This document shows positions 26,692 through 37,029 of a stretch of 64,000 nucleotides of DNA, piece by piece. Position 1 is the first letter of the stretch. Each line of letters starts with the position of its first letter. Source of the DNA: Lachnospiraceae bacterium oral taxon 500. Its GTDB lineage: Bacteria; Bacillota; Clostridia; Lachnospirales; Vallitaleaceae. The notes under the pieces were generated by a model, which did not search any database, was not told the origin of the DNA, and was given only the letters and a program-made list of their open reading frames with translations. The stretch spans positions 306,001 to 370,000 of the forward strand of contig CP027241.1 of assembly GCA_002999035.1 (NCBI GenBank), written 5' to 3'. Made by a program: the position numbers and the translations under genes.

Positions 26692-28188
26692 TTAAAAATC
26701 CCTCATCTCATCAAAAATCCGCAAAAGCCCCTCTTTATCAATGGCCAGCTCCGCCGGCAGTAAGTCCAAAATTTCAACCAGCGCACTATAAATATCCTCG
26801 CGCTCGACCGTTTCAATAAAATACTTGCGCTTATCCATCTTATTAAAACCCTCGGTATAGGCCCGCACCAAGGCTTCGGCCGAGGGCGCGGCTTCCCCGG
26901 GCGAGCTGCCTGTGAGCTTTAGGATGCCGGCTCTGGTCCTGCGGTACAAATCCGCCGCTTTTTTGGCATTCGCCGCCGAAATATTCTCCTGCCCGTCCCA
27001 GGCGCGAAACGGATTATCCAAGTTCTGCGCCAGCCATTCCGGCTTTCTGGCCTTTTGAATCCAAAGGTTCAGCCCCTGCTCTTTTCGCTTTTTATACAGC
27101 TGCTTCGCCCTTTTGGCCGCGTCCTCCGGTAGGCTGCTCATCCAGAACCAGTTTAAGCTTGGCATACTCTCCGGCACCGGGATATCCGCGGCGGAAAAGC
27201 CAAATAAATCCACGGTGGTAAAGCCTTCCAGTTTGGTAAACCGGGATAGCAAAGCAAAGTTAGACAGCATGCCAGGCTTACCCCACAGCCGCAATTGCCG
27301 CAGCATCGGGTATGCTTTTAAAACCTCGGCCAGATCCAGTTCCGCAATCTCCATGCAGCGCAATTTGCCTAAACTCTCTAGTCCCCGCCCGCTCGGAACG
27401 GTCGCGCTAGCGTTTAGCAGCAGCTTTGCTCCATTCTCGGCCGCGTGTATTTGGCAGTTAGCCGCTATTTCCCCTAAAAAGGTCAGCTGCTCCAAGTCGT
27501 CATTCAAATAAAGCTCCTCTACACCGTTCATATCAATTGACAGGTCATGAATATGTGCGCCGGCAAAATCCAGCCTTTTTTGCCGGTGATTTTCCAGTAC
27601 CAATTCCGTTAAAAATGGGTTTCCCCGCAAGTATTCGTATAAGCCGGCATGCCATTTTTTACAGGCCAAATAGGATAAGCAGGGAAAAGCCTTTAATTCC
27701 AGCGCGTTTTCAAAGGGCACCCAGTCATCCTGCAGGCGGCGCAAGGAAACCGCCGTTTCTTGCCCGGCAAATAGGACTTTTTCCTGACTGGCGACCGCTT
27801 TTTTAAAGGCATTCCTTTGTTCTTGGGGGATTTCCTGCCATTTAAGCTGCCGGTATACCCGGTAGCCCTCGTCCCACGAAGAATAGAAATTGGTGCTTTC
27901 CCTCGTTAACGGGCTGATATTCCCTGCCAAAATATAATTGGCCGGCACCTCCGGCTCGACATTAACCAAATGCAATTCACGCGGCCAGTACATAAAATCC
28001 TGATACAGCGGTCTCAGCGCGGAAAGCTCCGTTTCCTTAAGCGGCTGATCGCCCGACCAATCAAGCGACAGCAGTACCGCCGTTTGTCTTTCATCCTTAT
28101 TTTCAAGCTTTGTGACCTGACAGGCGGTATATTTTTTTAAATAGAAATTGTAAACACAGTATATATCTCCGCTTTTGGCTTGCATCAT
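26692..28188 (-). CDS. Large unknown protein with N-terminal Imm26-like and leucine-rich-repeat-like parts
   Basis: About 498 residues. The start, KSGDIYCVYNFYLKKYTACQV, is a strand-turn pattern like Imm26 and like residues 135-200 of the last cluster gene. Residues about 190-350 carry irregular leucine-rich repeats (LTELVLENHRQKRLDF, VEELYLNDDLEQLTFLGE, LRCMEIAELDLAEVLKAY, LRQLRLWGKPGML). A helical region follows to the end. No signal peptide. GGGGAGGA precedes ATG 28,188 by 6 bases (TTG 28,191 is also open). It begins 19 bases after the AlbA_2 gene stop on the same strand. Function unknown. Confidence 0.75.
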   Translation of the reverse strand: MMQAKSGDIYCVYNFYLKKYTACQVTKLENKDERQTAVLLSLDWSGDQPLKETELSALRPLYQDFMYWPRELHLVNVEPEVPANYILAGNISPLTRESTNFYSSWDEGYRVYRQLKWQEIPQEQRNAFKKAVASQEKVLFAGQETAVSLRRLQDDWVPFENALELKAFPCLSYLACKKWHAGLYEYLRGNPFLTELVLENHRQKRLDFAGAHIHDLSIDMNGVEELYLNDDLEQLTFLGEIAANCQIHAAENGAKLLLNASATVPSGRGLESLGKLRCMEIAELDLAEVLKAYPMLRQLRLWGKPGMLSNFALLSRFTKLEGFTTVDLFGFSAADIPVPESMPSLNWFWMSSLPEDAAKRAKQLYKKRKEQGLNLWIQKARKPEWLAQNLDNPFRAWDGQENISAANAKKAADLYRRTRAGILKLTGSSPGEAAPSAEALVRAYTEGFNKMDKRKYFIETVEREDIYSALVEILDLLPAELAIDKEGLLRIFDEMRDF

Positions 28189-28207
28189 CAAAATCCTCCC
28201 CGCACTC

Positions 28208-29860
28208 TTAACTCAGTTTGTACTTTGCATATTTTCCGCCGCAATACTTGTATATCTTTCCTACCTCGACAAGCTTCTTAATTTCAGAATATGCTTGCTC
28301 CGGAGTTATCTTTAGCAATTCTGCCACATCCTGCTTGGTGATGATTCCATCTTGTGTTCGAGCTAACTTAATAATCATTTCAGGATATGCCACTCTATCG
28401 ATACCGGATTGTCTCACATATTGGATGCTTCTATTACTTGCCTTATATACTTTCCCAGAAAGAATATAGGATCTTAATTTGCCACTTCTTACTCCTTCAA
28501 CCAGCCCATCTTCAACTAAGTTTTCTATTGCTCCAAGCAGTTTTCCCTCTGCCAAGTGTGTCATTTCCACAATGCGATCTACTGTCAGTCGTTTCTCATT
28601 CTTTAATAATGAGAGAATCATTAAAGCATATATTGACAACGGTCTCCCCAATCTATTTTGCTCATCTGCTATGAATTTGGTAAAAATATCATCTGCTTTC
28701 GCTCTTTGAATGAAGAGCCTGACATTGGTACTTGTAGTTTCGGAATAGTCCGGCCATGGTCTTCCATATATTATAGAACCTTCATATATACGATCTATAC
28801 CACGTCCTGTTTTCTCAGCAAGTCCTATTCGCTTTAAAGCATCGGCAAGGGCGGGGTTTTTACCATGTGGTTCCACGGTAAGTAAGTTCTCTAATGTAAC
28901 TCCATCAATAAATCCTCCTGGACTGCTTATCGTCATTCCTTCATCATCGATCAATACCCGAACCGTTCCCAACATAGTGTAATCCCTATGACAAAAGGCA
29001 TTGATCAAGCCTTCACGAAATGCCGCTTTATCGAATTCCGGTACTGCAACCCTAAATAAGCCATATTCTACTTCGCGTTCAGGATTCCAAGCCTCTGCAT
29101 ATGTTTCAAACTTTTCAAATACTTCAAGCAAAGGTGCTGATGTTTCAGTATTTATTCTAACTTTTGTTCCCTCCAAAACTTGGAAAGATGCTTTTACAGT
29201 CGGCATCAACTCAGCAACTCGATTTTCTTTCCCTAAAATAAGCATCCCTGTAACCGTCGGATAAATTTTGCCATCAACTTCTGCAGTAAATCGTAAAGCC
29301 TTGTCTAATTCATCATCCGTTAGACTAAGCAGATTTTTCTCCCCTCCCGGTTTTGTCTGTATAATGTTTCTTAATCTATTTCTTTGATTTGGATCAAAAT
29401 CCTCAACAGCAGAACCGGCAAGAGGTCCTGCCGAGAAATCCAACAATGCTAGTTCTGACAATCTTGTAACTATTTCATATGAGAACATCGGAATAACTTC
29501 GGGAGTCCCATCTGCCTTTAATCTTCGCTTTAACATCTTACCCGATCTTGTAGAAACCACAGTTCTGCTTATCGGTATTTCAATCTTGAGTACATCTTTT
29601 CCCTCTGCTGTGACTATCTCCGCACGAACAGATACCGATGGTACCGTGTTATTTGCCACAAGAGCTACCACTCCTACTGCATCTTTGTGTATTTTGTTTA
29701 CGCCAGTTATCGCTCCATCGTCCTCTACTCCCAAATATAAAGTTCCGCCTTTGGTGTTGGTCATACCAGCAATTTCATCTATTAATTCACTATCCGGATA
29801 CCTTTTAATGTCACTTTTAAATTCAATAATCAAATCCTCTTTATATGGAATCGTTCGCAT
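28208..29860 (-). CDS. AlbA_2/Schlafen-type ATP-binding transcriptional regulator
   Basis: A 550-residue protein of the COG2865 type. The N-terminal AlbA_2 (Schlafen) domain reads EDLIIEFKSDIKRY, AGMTNTKGGTLYLGVEDDG and KDVLKIEIP. The middle resembles the HATPase-like C-terminal part (FREGLINAFCHRDY, MTISSPGGFIDGV, GLAEKTGRGIDRIYEG). Two winged-helix regions lie at the C-terminus (DRIVEMTHLAEGKLLGAIENL and ITKQDVAELLKITPEQAYSEIKKL). By eye it is more AT-rich in codon choice than its neighbours, suggesting separate acquisition. GGGAGG is 8 bases before ATG. Operator boxes overlap its promoter, so it probably represses itself and the four genes downstream. Confidence 0.85.
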   Translation of the reverse strand: MRTIPYKEDLIIEFKSDIKRYPDSELIDEIAGMTNTKGGTLYLGVEDDGAITGVNKIHKDAVGVVALVANNTVPSVSVRAEIVTAEGKDVLKIEIPISRTVVSTRSGKMLKRRLKADGTPEVIPMFSYEIVTRLSELALLDFSAGPLAGSAVEDFDPNQRNRLRNIIQTKPGGEKNLLSLTDDELDKALRFTAEVDGKIYPTVTGMLILGKENRVAELMPTVKASFQVLEGTKVRINTETSAPLLEVFEKFETYAEAWNPEREVEYGLFRVAVPEFDKAAFREGLINAFCHRDYTMLGTVRVLIDDEGMTISSPGGFIDGVTLENLLTVEPHGKNPALADALKRIGLAEKTGRGIDRIYEGSIIYGRPWPDYSETTSTNVRLFIQRAKADDIFTKFIADEQNRLGRPLSIYALMILSLLKNEKRLTVDRIVEMTHLAEGKLLGAIENLVEDGLVEGVRSGKLRSYILSGKVYKASNRSIQYVRQSGIDRVAYPEMIIKLARTQDGIITKQDVAELLKITPEQAYSEIKKLVEVGKIYKYCGGKYAKYKLS

Positions 29861-29884
29861 CGCTAATTCCTCCCTAACATAGAT

Positions 29885-31533
<1,649 letters not shown>

Positions 31534-31545
31534 AAACTAAATTAA

Positions 31546-31623
31546 TTACTCAACTTTCCTTTATCCGATAGAACCGTGTTTTGGAGCCGACCGCGCAGCT
31601 TTCGACAGGGGAAAGTTGAATAA
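31546..31623. repeat. Small element with terminal inverted repeats
   Basis: The left end TTACTCAACTTTCC (31,546-31,559) and right end GGAAAGTTGAATAA (31,610-31,623) are inverted copies with 13 of 14 matches, bounding 78 bp. It looks like a short non-coding insertion of the same family as the other GGAAAGTTGAG elements, and sits between gdhA and the peptidase gene. Confidence 0.65.
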
Positions 31624-31642
31624 ATTTAAGAAAGGATTTATT

Positions 31643-32758
31643 ATGGTCAATCAATCTCGTCTGATTCAAACTTTCACCGATTTAGTCGCTATTGACAGCC
31701 CCTCCTTTGGTGAACGGGCCGTCTGCGACCATTTAAAAGCAATTCTCCGTGACCAGCTAAGCCTGAACCCGGTCGAAGACGGCGCGGCTGCCCTTTTAAA
31801 CGGAAACTGCGGTAATTTATATACTTATGTCGACGGCGGGCTAAATCTGCCGCCGCTGCTGCTGAGTGCGCATATGGATACGGTTGAGCCTTCCTGCGGC
31901 AAAAAAGCCATCGTTCATCCCGACGGAAAAATTACTTCCGAGCAAAAAACGGTATTGGGGGCTGATGATTTAGCCGGTATAGCGGCCATTATTGAGGCGC
32001 TGCGCTGCCTAAAAGAACAAAACCTGCCACACCGCCCGCTTGAAATCCTTTTTACCGTGGCCGAAGAACCCTATAATGTCGGCATTCACTATGTCGATCC
32101 CGCCTTGCTCCGCTCCAAAGAAGCCTATGTCTTTGACCTGACCGGCCCCGTCGGTACTGCCGCTTATCAGGCACCGACGATGCTGACTTTTACGGCAGTT
32201 TTCCATGGTCGTCCGGCCCACGCCGGATTTGAGCCGGAAAAAGGAATTCATGCCATCAAAGCCGCCGCACACGCCATTGACCGGATCCCCTGCGGCCGGG
32301 TGGACAGTGCAACCGTTAATATCGGTACAATTGAAGGCGGCCGGGCCGGCAATATTATCCCGGAATTCTGCCGCTTAAAAGGGGAAATTCGCAGTCATGA
32401 CCACCAGCGGGCACTGGATGCTTTGGCTCAAATCAAGGCGCAACTTGAAGCCTCCGCTGCCGCTTTTCGGGCCGAAGTCAGCGTCACAGAAGAACTGCAC
32501 TGCATTGCTTACCAAACGCCGCTTGATCACCCGGTCGTCAGCCGGTTTAAAACCGCTTGTCAAAGCCTTGAACTGACCCCGCAGTTGGTCACCACCTTCG
32601 GCGGCAGTGATAACAATCAGCTTTCGCAGTACGGGCTGCGCGGTTTAGTTGTCGCTAACGCCATGCAGGATTGCCATTCTCTGCAAGAATATACCACGGT
32701 CAGCGATTTGACCAAAGCGGCTGAACTGGCACTGGCCCTGATTTTAGCTACGGAATAA
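31643..32758 (+). CDS. M20 family peptidase, PepT-like
   Basis: A 371-residue zinc peptidase. Metal and catalytic motifs: LLLSAHMDTVEP (His, Asp), LGADDLAGIAAII (bridging Asp) and FTVAEEPYNVG (catalytic and metal Glu). The lid domain follows (RPAHAGFEPEKGIHAI, where PT/M20 enzymes have a dimer His), then a final TTFGGSDNNQL. Such enzymes remove residues from tripeptides or cleave related small amides in the cytoplasm. ATG 31,643 follows AAAGGA by 6 bases; an upstream ATG at 31,616 lies inside the repeat element. It is likely cotranscribed with gdhA. Confidence 0.88.
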   Translation: MVNQSRLIQTFTDLVAIDSPSFGERAVCDHLKAILRDQLSLNPVEDGAAALLNGNCGNLYTYVDGGLNLPPLLLSAHMDTVEPSCGKKAIVHPDGKITSEQKTVLGADDLAGIAAIIEALRCLKEQNLPHRPLEILFTVAEEPYNVGIHYVDPALLRSKEAYVFDLTGPVGTAAYQAPTMLTFTAVFHGRPAHAGFEPEKGIHAIKAAAHAIDRIPCGRVDSATVNIGTIEGGRAGNIIPEFCRLKGEIRSHDHQRALDALAQIKAQLEASAAAFRAEVSVTEELHCIAYQTPLDHPVVSRFKTACQSLELTPQLVTTFGGSDNNQLSQYGLRGLVVANAMQDCHSLQEYTTVSDLTKAAELALALILATE

Positions 32759-32772
32759 AACACATAAAAATC

Positions 32773-32810
32773 AAGCGGCTCAGTCGGCTAAAATGCCGGC
32801 TGAGCCGCTT
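32773..32810. terminator. Hairpin between convergent genes
   Basis: AAGCGGCTCAGTCGGC and GCCGGCTGAGCCGCTT make a 16-base stem with one mismatch. Leftward it is followed by ATTTTTATG, so it suits the minus-strand pseudogene best, but it may serve both directions. Confidence 0.75.
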
Positions 32811-32830
32811 CATGTCCTTAAAGCGCAGGG

Positions 32831-33947
32831 TCACATCCTACAAGCCGAAGCCGCTTCCGCCCAGTCATAACAAATTACCAGACTACCATCGCTTTCTTTA
32901 TATAATGGCAGCTTGGGAACACTGAGTTCTTCAATATCGCTGATCTCGCCGGCTGCAAACTGCCCCATCCGGCAGGCGGCCGAGTCATATCTGGCCATCA
33001 AACCGCCAAACCGGCGATCCAACACTTCAAATCCATACGGCTTATTTGTAGAAAACCAAAGTTCTCTGGTTGCCTGCCGCAGCGTTTCAATCGCCGCCTT
33101 AATTTCCGGAACCAAAGCGCACAACTTTTCGGCTTTTGCCCGGTCATGACTGCGGACACAGCCGGCCGCCTGCGAATGCCAGAGTGACGTCCGATACATG
33201 GCCTGCGCCAAAGCTGCATAAAAATCAAATAATTTCCGCAGATAGGCGGGACATTCCACCTGATGATACCGCTCCGCCAGCGCCTGATAATGTCCGGCTA
33301 TATCAATCCCCCGATAATCTTCTTCCGACATCGGTAAAAGCGGATCCTGATACAGCAGCGTCCTGACAGCATTCGCCGGTCTCTCAACCGCAGATTTAAC
33401 TCCCGGCAGTCTTTGGAACTTACTGAGTTCTTCAAAATCCGCCGCTTTTGCGCCGGTACAGGCCCCAAAACGCTCCGCTAAAGTCGCTCGGTCATACTTT
33501 CCGGTATAACACATCTCTGCATAAAGCTGCATACCGTAAAGCACTGCCTGTAAATTGCATTCCGCACCGTTATCGCCCCACGCCGTCAAAAAAACTTCCT
33601 CCACACCGGCCCGACGGCACTCCGTCAAAGCCGGCACTGTCGCCGCCAAGGACTTTTCATAATCAAGCGCCGCATTTGGCAAAGGCCGGTTTTTCCTCAA
33701 TCGCCACACTTTCCTCCATCCGGTATTGGTGCAGCAAAGACAAGCCTCGGCCCAGATCGCACAGCCGGCCTTCGATTTTGGCCTTTCGTCCGCTTCTTAC
33801 CACTTTTAAACTGGCCGCCGCTTCCTTGGCTTCCGCTTCCAGTTCCCAGTCCGCCGGACCATCCGTCAATTCAAAGTCCAGTTCCGGAACGAGCGCTGCC
33901 ACTAAGCGTTGCTCCCGGTCTTCGGCTTTTAACAACAGTTTAATCAA
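32831..33947 (-). pseudogene. GH20 beta-N-acetylhexosaminidase-like gene, internally deleted and frameshifted
   Basis: Two fragments in different frames meet near 33,660-33,700. The N-terminal piece (TTG start at 33,947, AAGGAGG 6 bases upstream) reads LIKLLLKAEDREQRL to VAIEEKPAFAKCGA, then a stop. The C-terminal piece reads LDYEKSLAATVPALTECRRAG, VEEVFLTAWGDNGAECN and on to a normal-looking end at 32,831. This matches the two ends of GcnA-like family 20 hexosaminidases. The central barrel with the catalytic Asp-Glu pair, probably near 300 residues, is missing. It is the last gene after the DapA-like gene, overlapping it by 8 bases, and once served the same pathway. Confidence 0.7.
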
Positions 33948-34995
33948 TTTCTTCCTCCTTTTCCCACTGCAGAAATTGCCTAACAAACTCATCATCGGCT
34001 AAATGCGGATAGCTCCGCCACACCCGATCAATCTCTTCCGCCTGCCCCGGCGAAAGACTTTCTTCCGGCTGTAAAGTCCATATCCCCGGCATCAAGCCCT
34101 GCCGGCGCAAAACTTCATGAATTCCGGTAATACAGCCGCTAAAGGCGTTAGCCGTATCAAAAAAGGCCGCATTACAATCCGTTACCTGAGCGGCAATCGT
34201 CAGCAACTCAGCTGAAATTTGACCGGCTTCCCTCTCCCGGCAAATTCTCTCATAAAGTCTGACCGCGCCGTGCGTCCAAACCGCCCAATGTCCGAGCAGC
34301 CCTCCGGCAAAGCGGATTTTCTCCCCACCGACTTCAAACTCCGTCAAAAGATCGGATACAATATTATCATCATTGCCGGTATAAAGCGCCAGTTCATTTT
34401 TCCGGCCGCTATCGGCTACCGCCCGGACAATATCTAAGGTTTGATACCGGTTAAACGGAGCTGCTTTAATGGCCGCCACGCCTTTTAGACGACAAAGTTT
34501 TTGCCAATAGTCATAGCTAAATCTCCGGCCGCCGACCGCCGTCTGTAAATAAAAACCAATCACCGGCAAAATCTCCGAAACCGCTTCCGCCCGCTGCAAA
34601 TGCTCGGCTTCACTCAGATCGTTCAAACCGTTCGGACTAAGCAAAACGGCATCATAACCCGCTTCCTTGGCCAGTTCTGCCTCTCTGCAGGCGGCCTCTT
34701 TCGGCCCGCAGACACCGCAGACACAAACTACCGTCTTACCTGTTTTTTGCTCAAAGCGGCCAATTTCCTCGCGTGCAATCCGGATCAGCGGCTCAAACAG
34801 TCCAATTGCCGGCTGCCGGATTTCAAACTGGGTGGTGTGTACGGCTACCGCCAGTCCCCCTGCTCCCGCCTCCAAATAATAGCGGATCAACCGGCGCTGA
34901 CCGGCTTCGTCAAAGCTTCGGTCCTCTCGCAAAACCAGCGGCAGCGCCGGGATAACGGTTCCTTTTTGCAGTATATTTCTTGCCTCTTCTCTCAT
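33940..34995 (-). CDS. Dihydrodipicolinate synthase family aldolase/lyase
   Basis: A 351-residue member of the DapA/NanA superfamily. VIPALPLVLREDRSFDEAGQ and RYYLEAGAGGLAVAV match the family N-terminus, and the Schiff-base lysine is in VAAIKAAPFNRYQT. It is longer than true DapA (about 290) and lacks the GTTGE motif, having AVAVHTTQFE instead, so it is not likely to make dihydrodipicolinate. Members of this group cleave or condense keto-acid sugars. Its ATG overlaps the preceding stop by one base. Substrate unknown; the GH20 remnant beside it hints at amino-sugar or glycan breakdown. Confidence 0.82.
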   Translation of the reverse strand: MREEARNILQKGTVIPALPLVLREDRSFDEAGQRRLIRYYLEAGAGGLAVAVHTTQFEIRQPAIGLFEPLIRIAREEIGRFEQKTGKTVVCVCGVCGPKEAACREAELAKEAGYDAVLLSPNGLNDLSEAEHLQRAEAVSEILPVIGFYLQTAVGGRRFSYDYWQKLCRLKGVAAIKAAPFNRYQTLDIVRAVADSGRKNELALYTGNDDNIVSDLLTEFEVGGEKIRFAGGLLGHWAVWTHGAVRLYERICREREAGQISAELLTIAAQVTDCNAAFFDTANAFSGCITGIHEVLRRQGLMPGIWTLQPEESLSPGQAEEIDRVWRSYPHLADDEFVRQFLQWEKEEEID

Positions 34996-36014
34996 TAGTA
35001 GCTTCCTCCCTTTTCTTCAAAATGCGTCGGTATATTCAGCACCCGGCCGCCGGACAAAAGCCATTCCGCCTGCCACTTAATCATCTGGCGTAAGGTTACC
35101 GCCGGATAGCCGAATAATTCAAAGCAACGGGCAGCATTGTTTAAATACGCTTTATCTTCTTCCGCCCCGGTCAATTTTGGTTCTTTCCCGAACAACTTTC
35201 CGAATTCTCCTGCCACATAACGGACCGATACCGTTTCCGGGCCGGTCACATTCAAAACCGCCGCCGGACTTTCCGCATGAAGCAGTCCCCGAATTGCCGC
35301 TTCATTGGCATAACCCTGCCACACACAATTAAAATTACCGGAAGTCAGATCGATTATTTCATCTTTTAACACTTTTTGCGCCAAGTCATACAACACGCCA
35401 TAGCGTAAATCCACCGCATAGTTCAACCGGTAGAGCAGCACCTTGGTTTTGCCGTCTTTCGATGCCGCCTCAAAAACCCGCTCCCGCCCCAGTGTGCTCA
35501 TGGCATATTCACCAACCGGTACCGGTTTTTCCCAGTCAGCACAGCCGCCGCTGCAAATCGGCACCTGCGGATAAATATTGCCGGATGAAAAAACAACGAT
35601 ATTCCCCCCGGAAAAGCGTCTGGTCACTAAAGTCGGCAAGCTGACATTCATTTTCCAGGTTTCGCTTTCATTGCCGTTGGTACCGAACTTCTTACCCGCC
35701 ATATAAATCAAATTGGCGGCGTCCGGAAGCTGCTCCAGCGCTCCGTCAGCCATTAAATCCAAAGAAATCGTAGTTACGCCGTTTTCTTCCAAAAACCGGC
35801 GGCCGACCTCATCGGAAAAACGGGACACCGCCCATATTTTTTTATTCACTCCGGCGCCCCCGGCGGCCTTAGCGGCCAGCACCGCCAAAGACGGTCCCAT
35901 CTTCCCGCCGGCCCCCAATATCATAATATCGCCCTTGATTTTTTTCATATCCTCAATCAAGCCCGGCGACGGTTCCACTAACAATTGATTTAATCTTTCT
36001 TCATTCCAGTTCAA
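34995..36014 (-). CDS. NAD-dependent epimerase/dehydratase
   Basis: A 339-residue short-chain extended dehydrogenase. The Rossmann motif is MILGAGGKMGPSLAV; VVFSSGNIYP carries the catalytic Ser and the Tyr/Lys pair position is replaced by VPVGEYAMSTLGRERVF (Y-x3 then R rather than K), a deviation from YxxxK. The start is taken as TTG at 36,014, 6 bases after AAGGAG; the upstream ATG-type start at 36,050 has no ribosome site. It is cotranscribed with the DapA-like gene and follows TetR. Substrate is probably a sugar or uronate derivative. Confidence 0.8.
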   Translation of the reverse strand: MNWNEERLNQLLVEPSPGLIEDMKKIKGDIMILGAGGKMGPSLAVLAAKAAGGAGVNKKIWAVSRFSDEVGRRFLEENGVTTISLDLMADGALEQLPDAANLIYMAGKKFGTNGNESETWKMNVSLPTLVTRRFSGGNIVVFSSGNIYPQVPICSGGCADWEKPVPVGEYAMSTLGRERVFEAASKDGKTKVLLYRLNYAVDLRYGVLYDLAQKVLKDEIIDLTSGNFNCVWQGYANEAAIRGLLHAESPAAVLNVTGPETVSVRYVAGEFGKLFGKEPKLTGAEEDKAYLNNAARCFELFGYPAVTLRQMIKWQAEWLLSGGRVLNIPTHFEEKGGSY

Positions 36015-36051
36015 TTTTTTCTCCTTTTCCAAACCAATTCCGACAACCATT

Positions 36052-36678
36052 TTAGTTTTTGCCGCACATATAGGATAAAACCAAATCCAAAGTATGCTGT
36101 TTGCGGTTTTCTAAAATTTCTTTTTCCGTTAAGTTTTTTGAAAACAAACGGGACAAGGTATAACGATTGGAAAAATTAGCAAAACATACCACAATCAGCG
36201 ATAATACCGTTTGCTTTTCATCTACCTCCGGCAGAAAAATGCCGGCCCTTTTGCCTTCAATAATCTTTTCGCAAAAAATATTTAAAGTCTGGCGGCGCAC
36301 CTGCTCAGCCGGCATTTCCTCCAGATACTTACCCTTATTTAAGTTTTCCCACATCAGGATATTAACAAAAGAAGTATTTTCCGCCAAAAAATCAAAATAC
36401 GTTGAGATAATCCCGCCAATTAGCTCTTTCCCTGATAAATCATTTTTTAAAAGCTCTTTTTCGGCGCTTTCCATGCGGTGATAAACCTCAAACAACACTT
36501 TTTTATACAGCGTTTCCTTATTTTCAAAATATTCATAAATCATGCGTTTATTGATTTGTGCCTGCTGGGCAATCTCGTCCACTCGCGCCCCGTAAAAGCC
36601 TTTTTCCGAAAATTGTTCTTCCGCTGCCGCCAAAATATCCCGCCTTGATTTTTCCGCGTTTCTTTCTTTTCTTGCCAT
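36052..36678 (-). CDS. TetR family regulator
   Basis: A 208-residue regulator. The helix-turn-helix is RDILAAAEEQFSEKGFYGARVDEI ending in INKRMIYEYFENKETLY, the TetR hallmark. The C-terminal ligand domain is helical. The start MARKERNAEKS at 36,678 is 8 bases from AAAGGA; two further ATGs lie upstream. It is followed after 37 bases by the epimerase gene and probably controls this operon. Two inverted repeats upstream (36,856-36,884) are candidate operators. Confidence 0.88.
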   Translation of the reverse strand: MARKERNAEKSRRDILAAAEEQFSEKGFYGARVDEIAQQAQINKRMIYEYFENKETLYKKVLFEVYHRMESAEKELLKNDLSGKELIGGIISTYFDFLAENTSFVNILMWENLNKGKYLEEMPAEQVRRQTLNIFCEKIIEGKRAGIFLPEVDEKQTVLSLIVVCFANFSNRYTLSRLFSKNLTEKEILENRKQHTLDLVLSYMCGKN

Positions 36679-36855
36679 CGCCATGTCCTTTCGTTGGTTA
36701 CAGTTCAGGCCAGCTAACGCCACTCTGGGAAGTCGATGAACGCACATTATAAACGTCTTCCCTGAACTCTAACTTTCTTTAATCAGCCTTTGACCGCATG
36801 CAGGCGGCCGTTTTTTTCAGCACATATCCTGTAAAATCCTTCGACCGATAAGAAC

Positions 36856-36884
36856 TAACTAGTTATTTACTTATGATTTAAGTA
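36856..36884. promoter_or_regulatory. Candidate TetR operators
   Basis: TAACTAGTTA (36,856-36,865) is a perfect palindrome, and TACTTA-TGATT-TAAGTA (36,868-36,884) a perfect spaced dyad, in an AT-rich stretch about 180 bases before the TetR gene. The rest of the 351-base gap (36,679-37,029) holds only a terminator at its left end. Confidence 0.45.
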
Positions 36885-36974
36885 TATAATAGCTCTTTTG
36901 CAAATGGAAGTCAATCCATTTATTTGTTTTCCATAAAATCTACAATTTTTTTGCTCGATTTTTGTTAAAATTTA

Positions 36975-37014
36975 AAAAGCTTTGAACAAGCGGCTAAACT
37001 TGCTCAAAGCTTTT
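36975..37014 (-). terminator. Rho-independent terminator of the SleB-like gene
   Basis: AAAAGCTTTGA-A-CAAG and CTTG-C-TCAAAGCTTTT form a long stem with an 8-base loop; leftward reading ends in TTTTTAAATTTT, 15 bases past the stop. Confidence 0.85.
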
Positions 37015-37029
37015 GGATATCTTCTGTCC

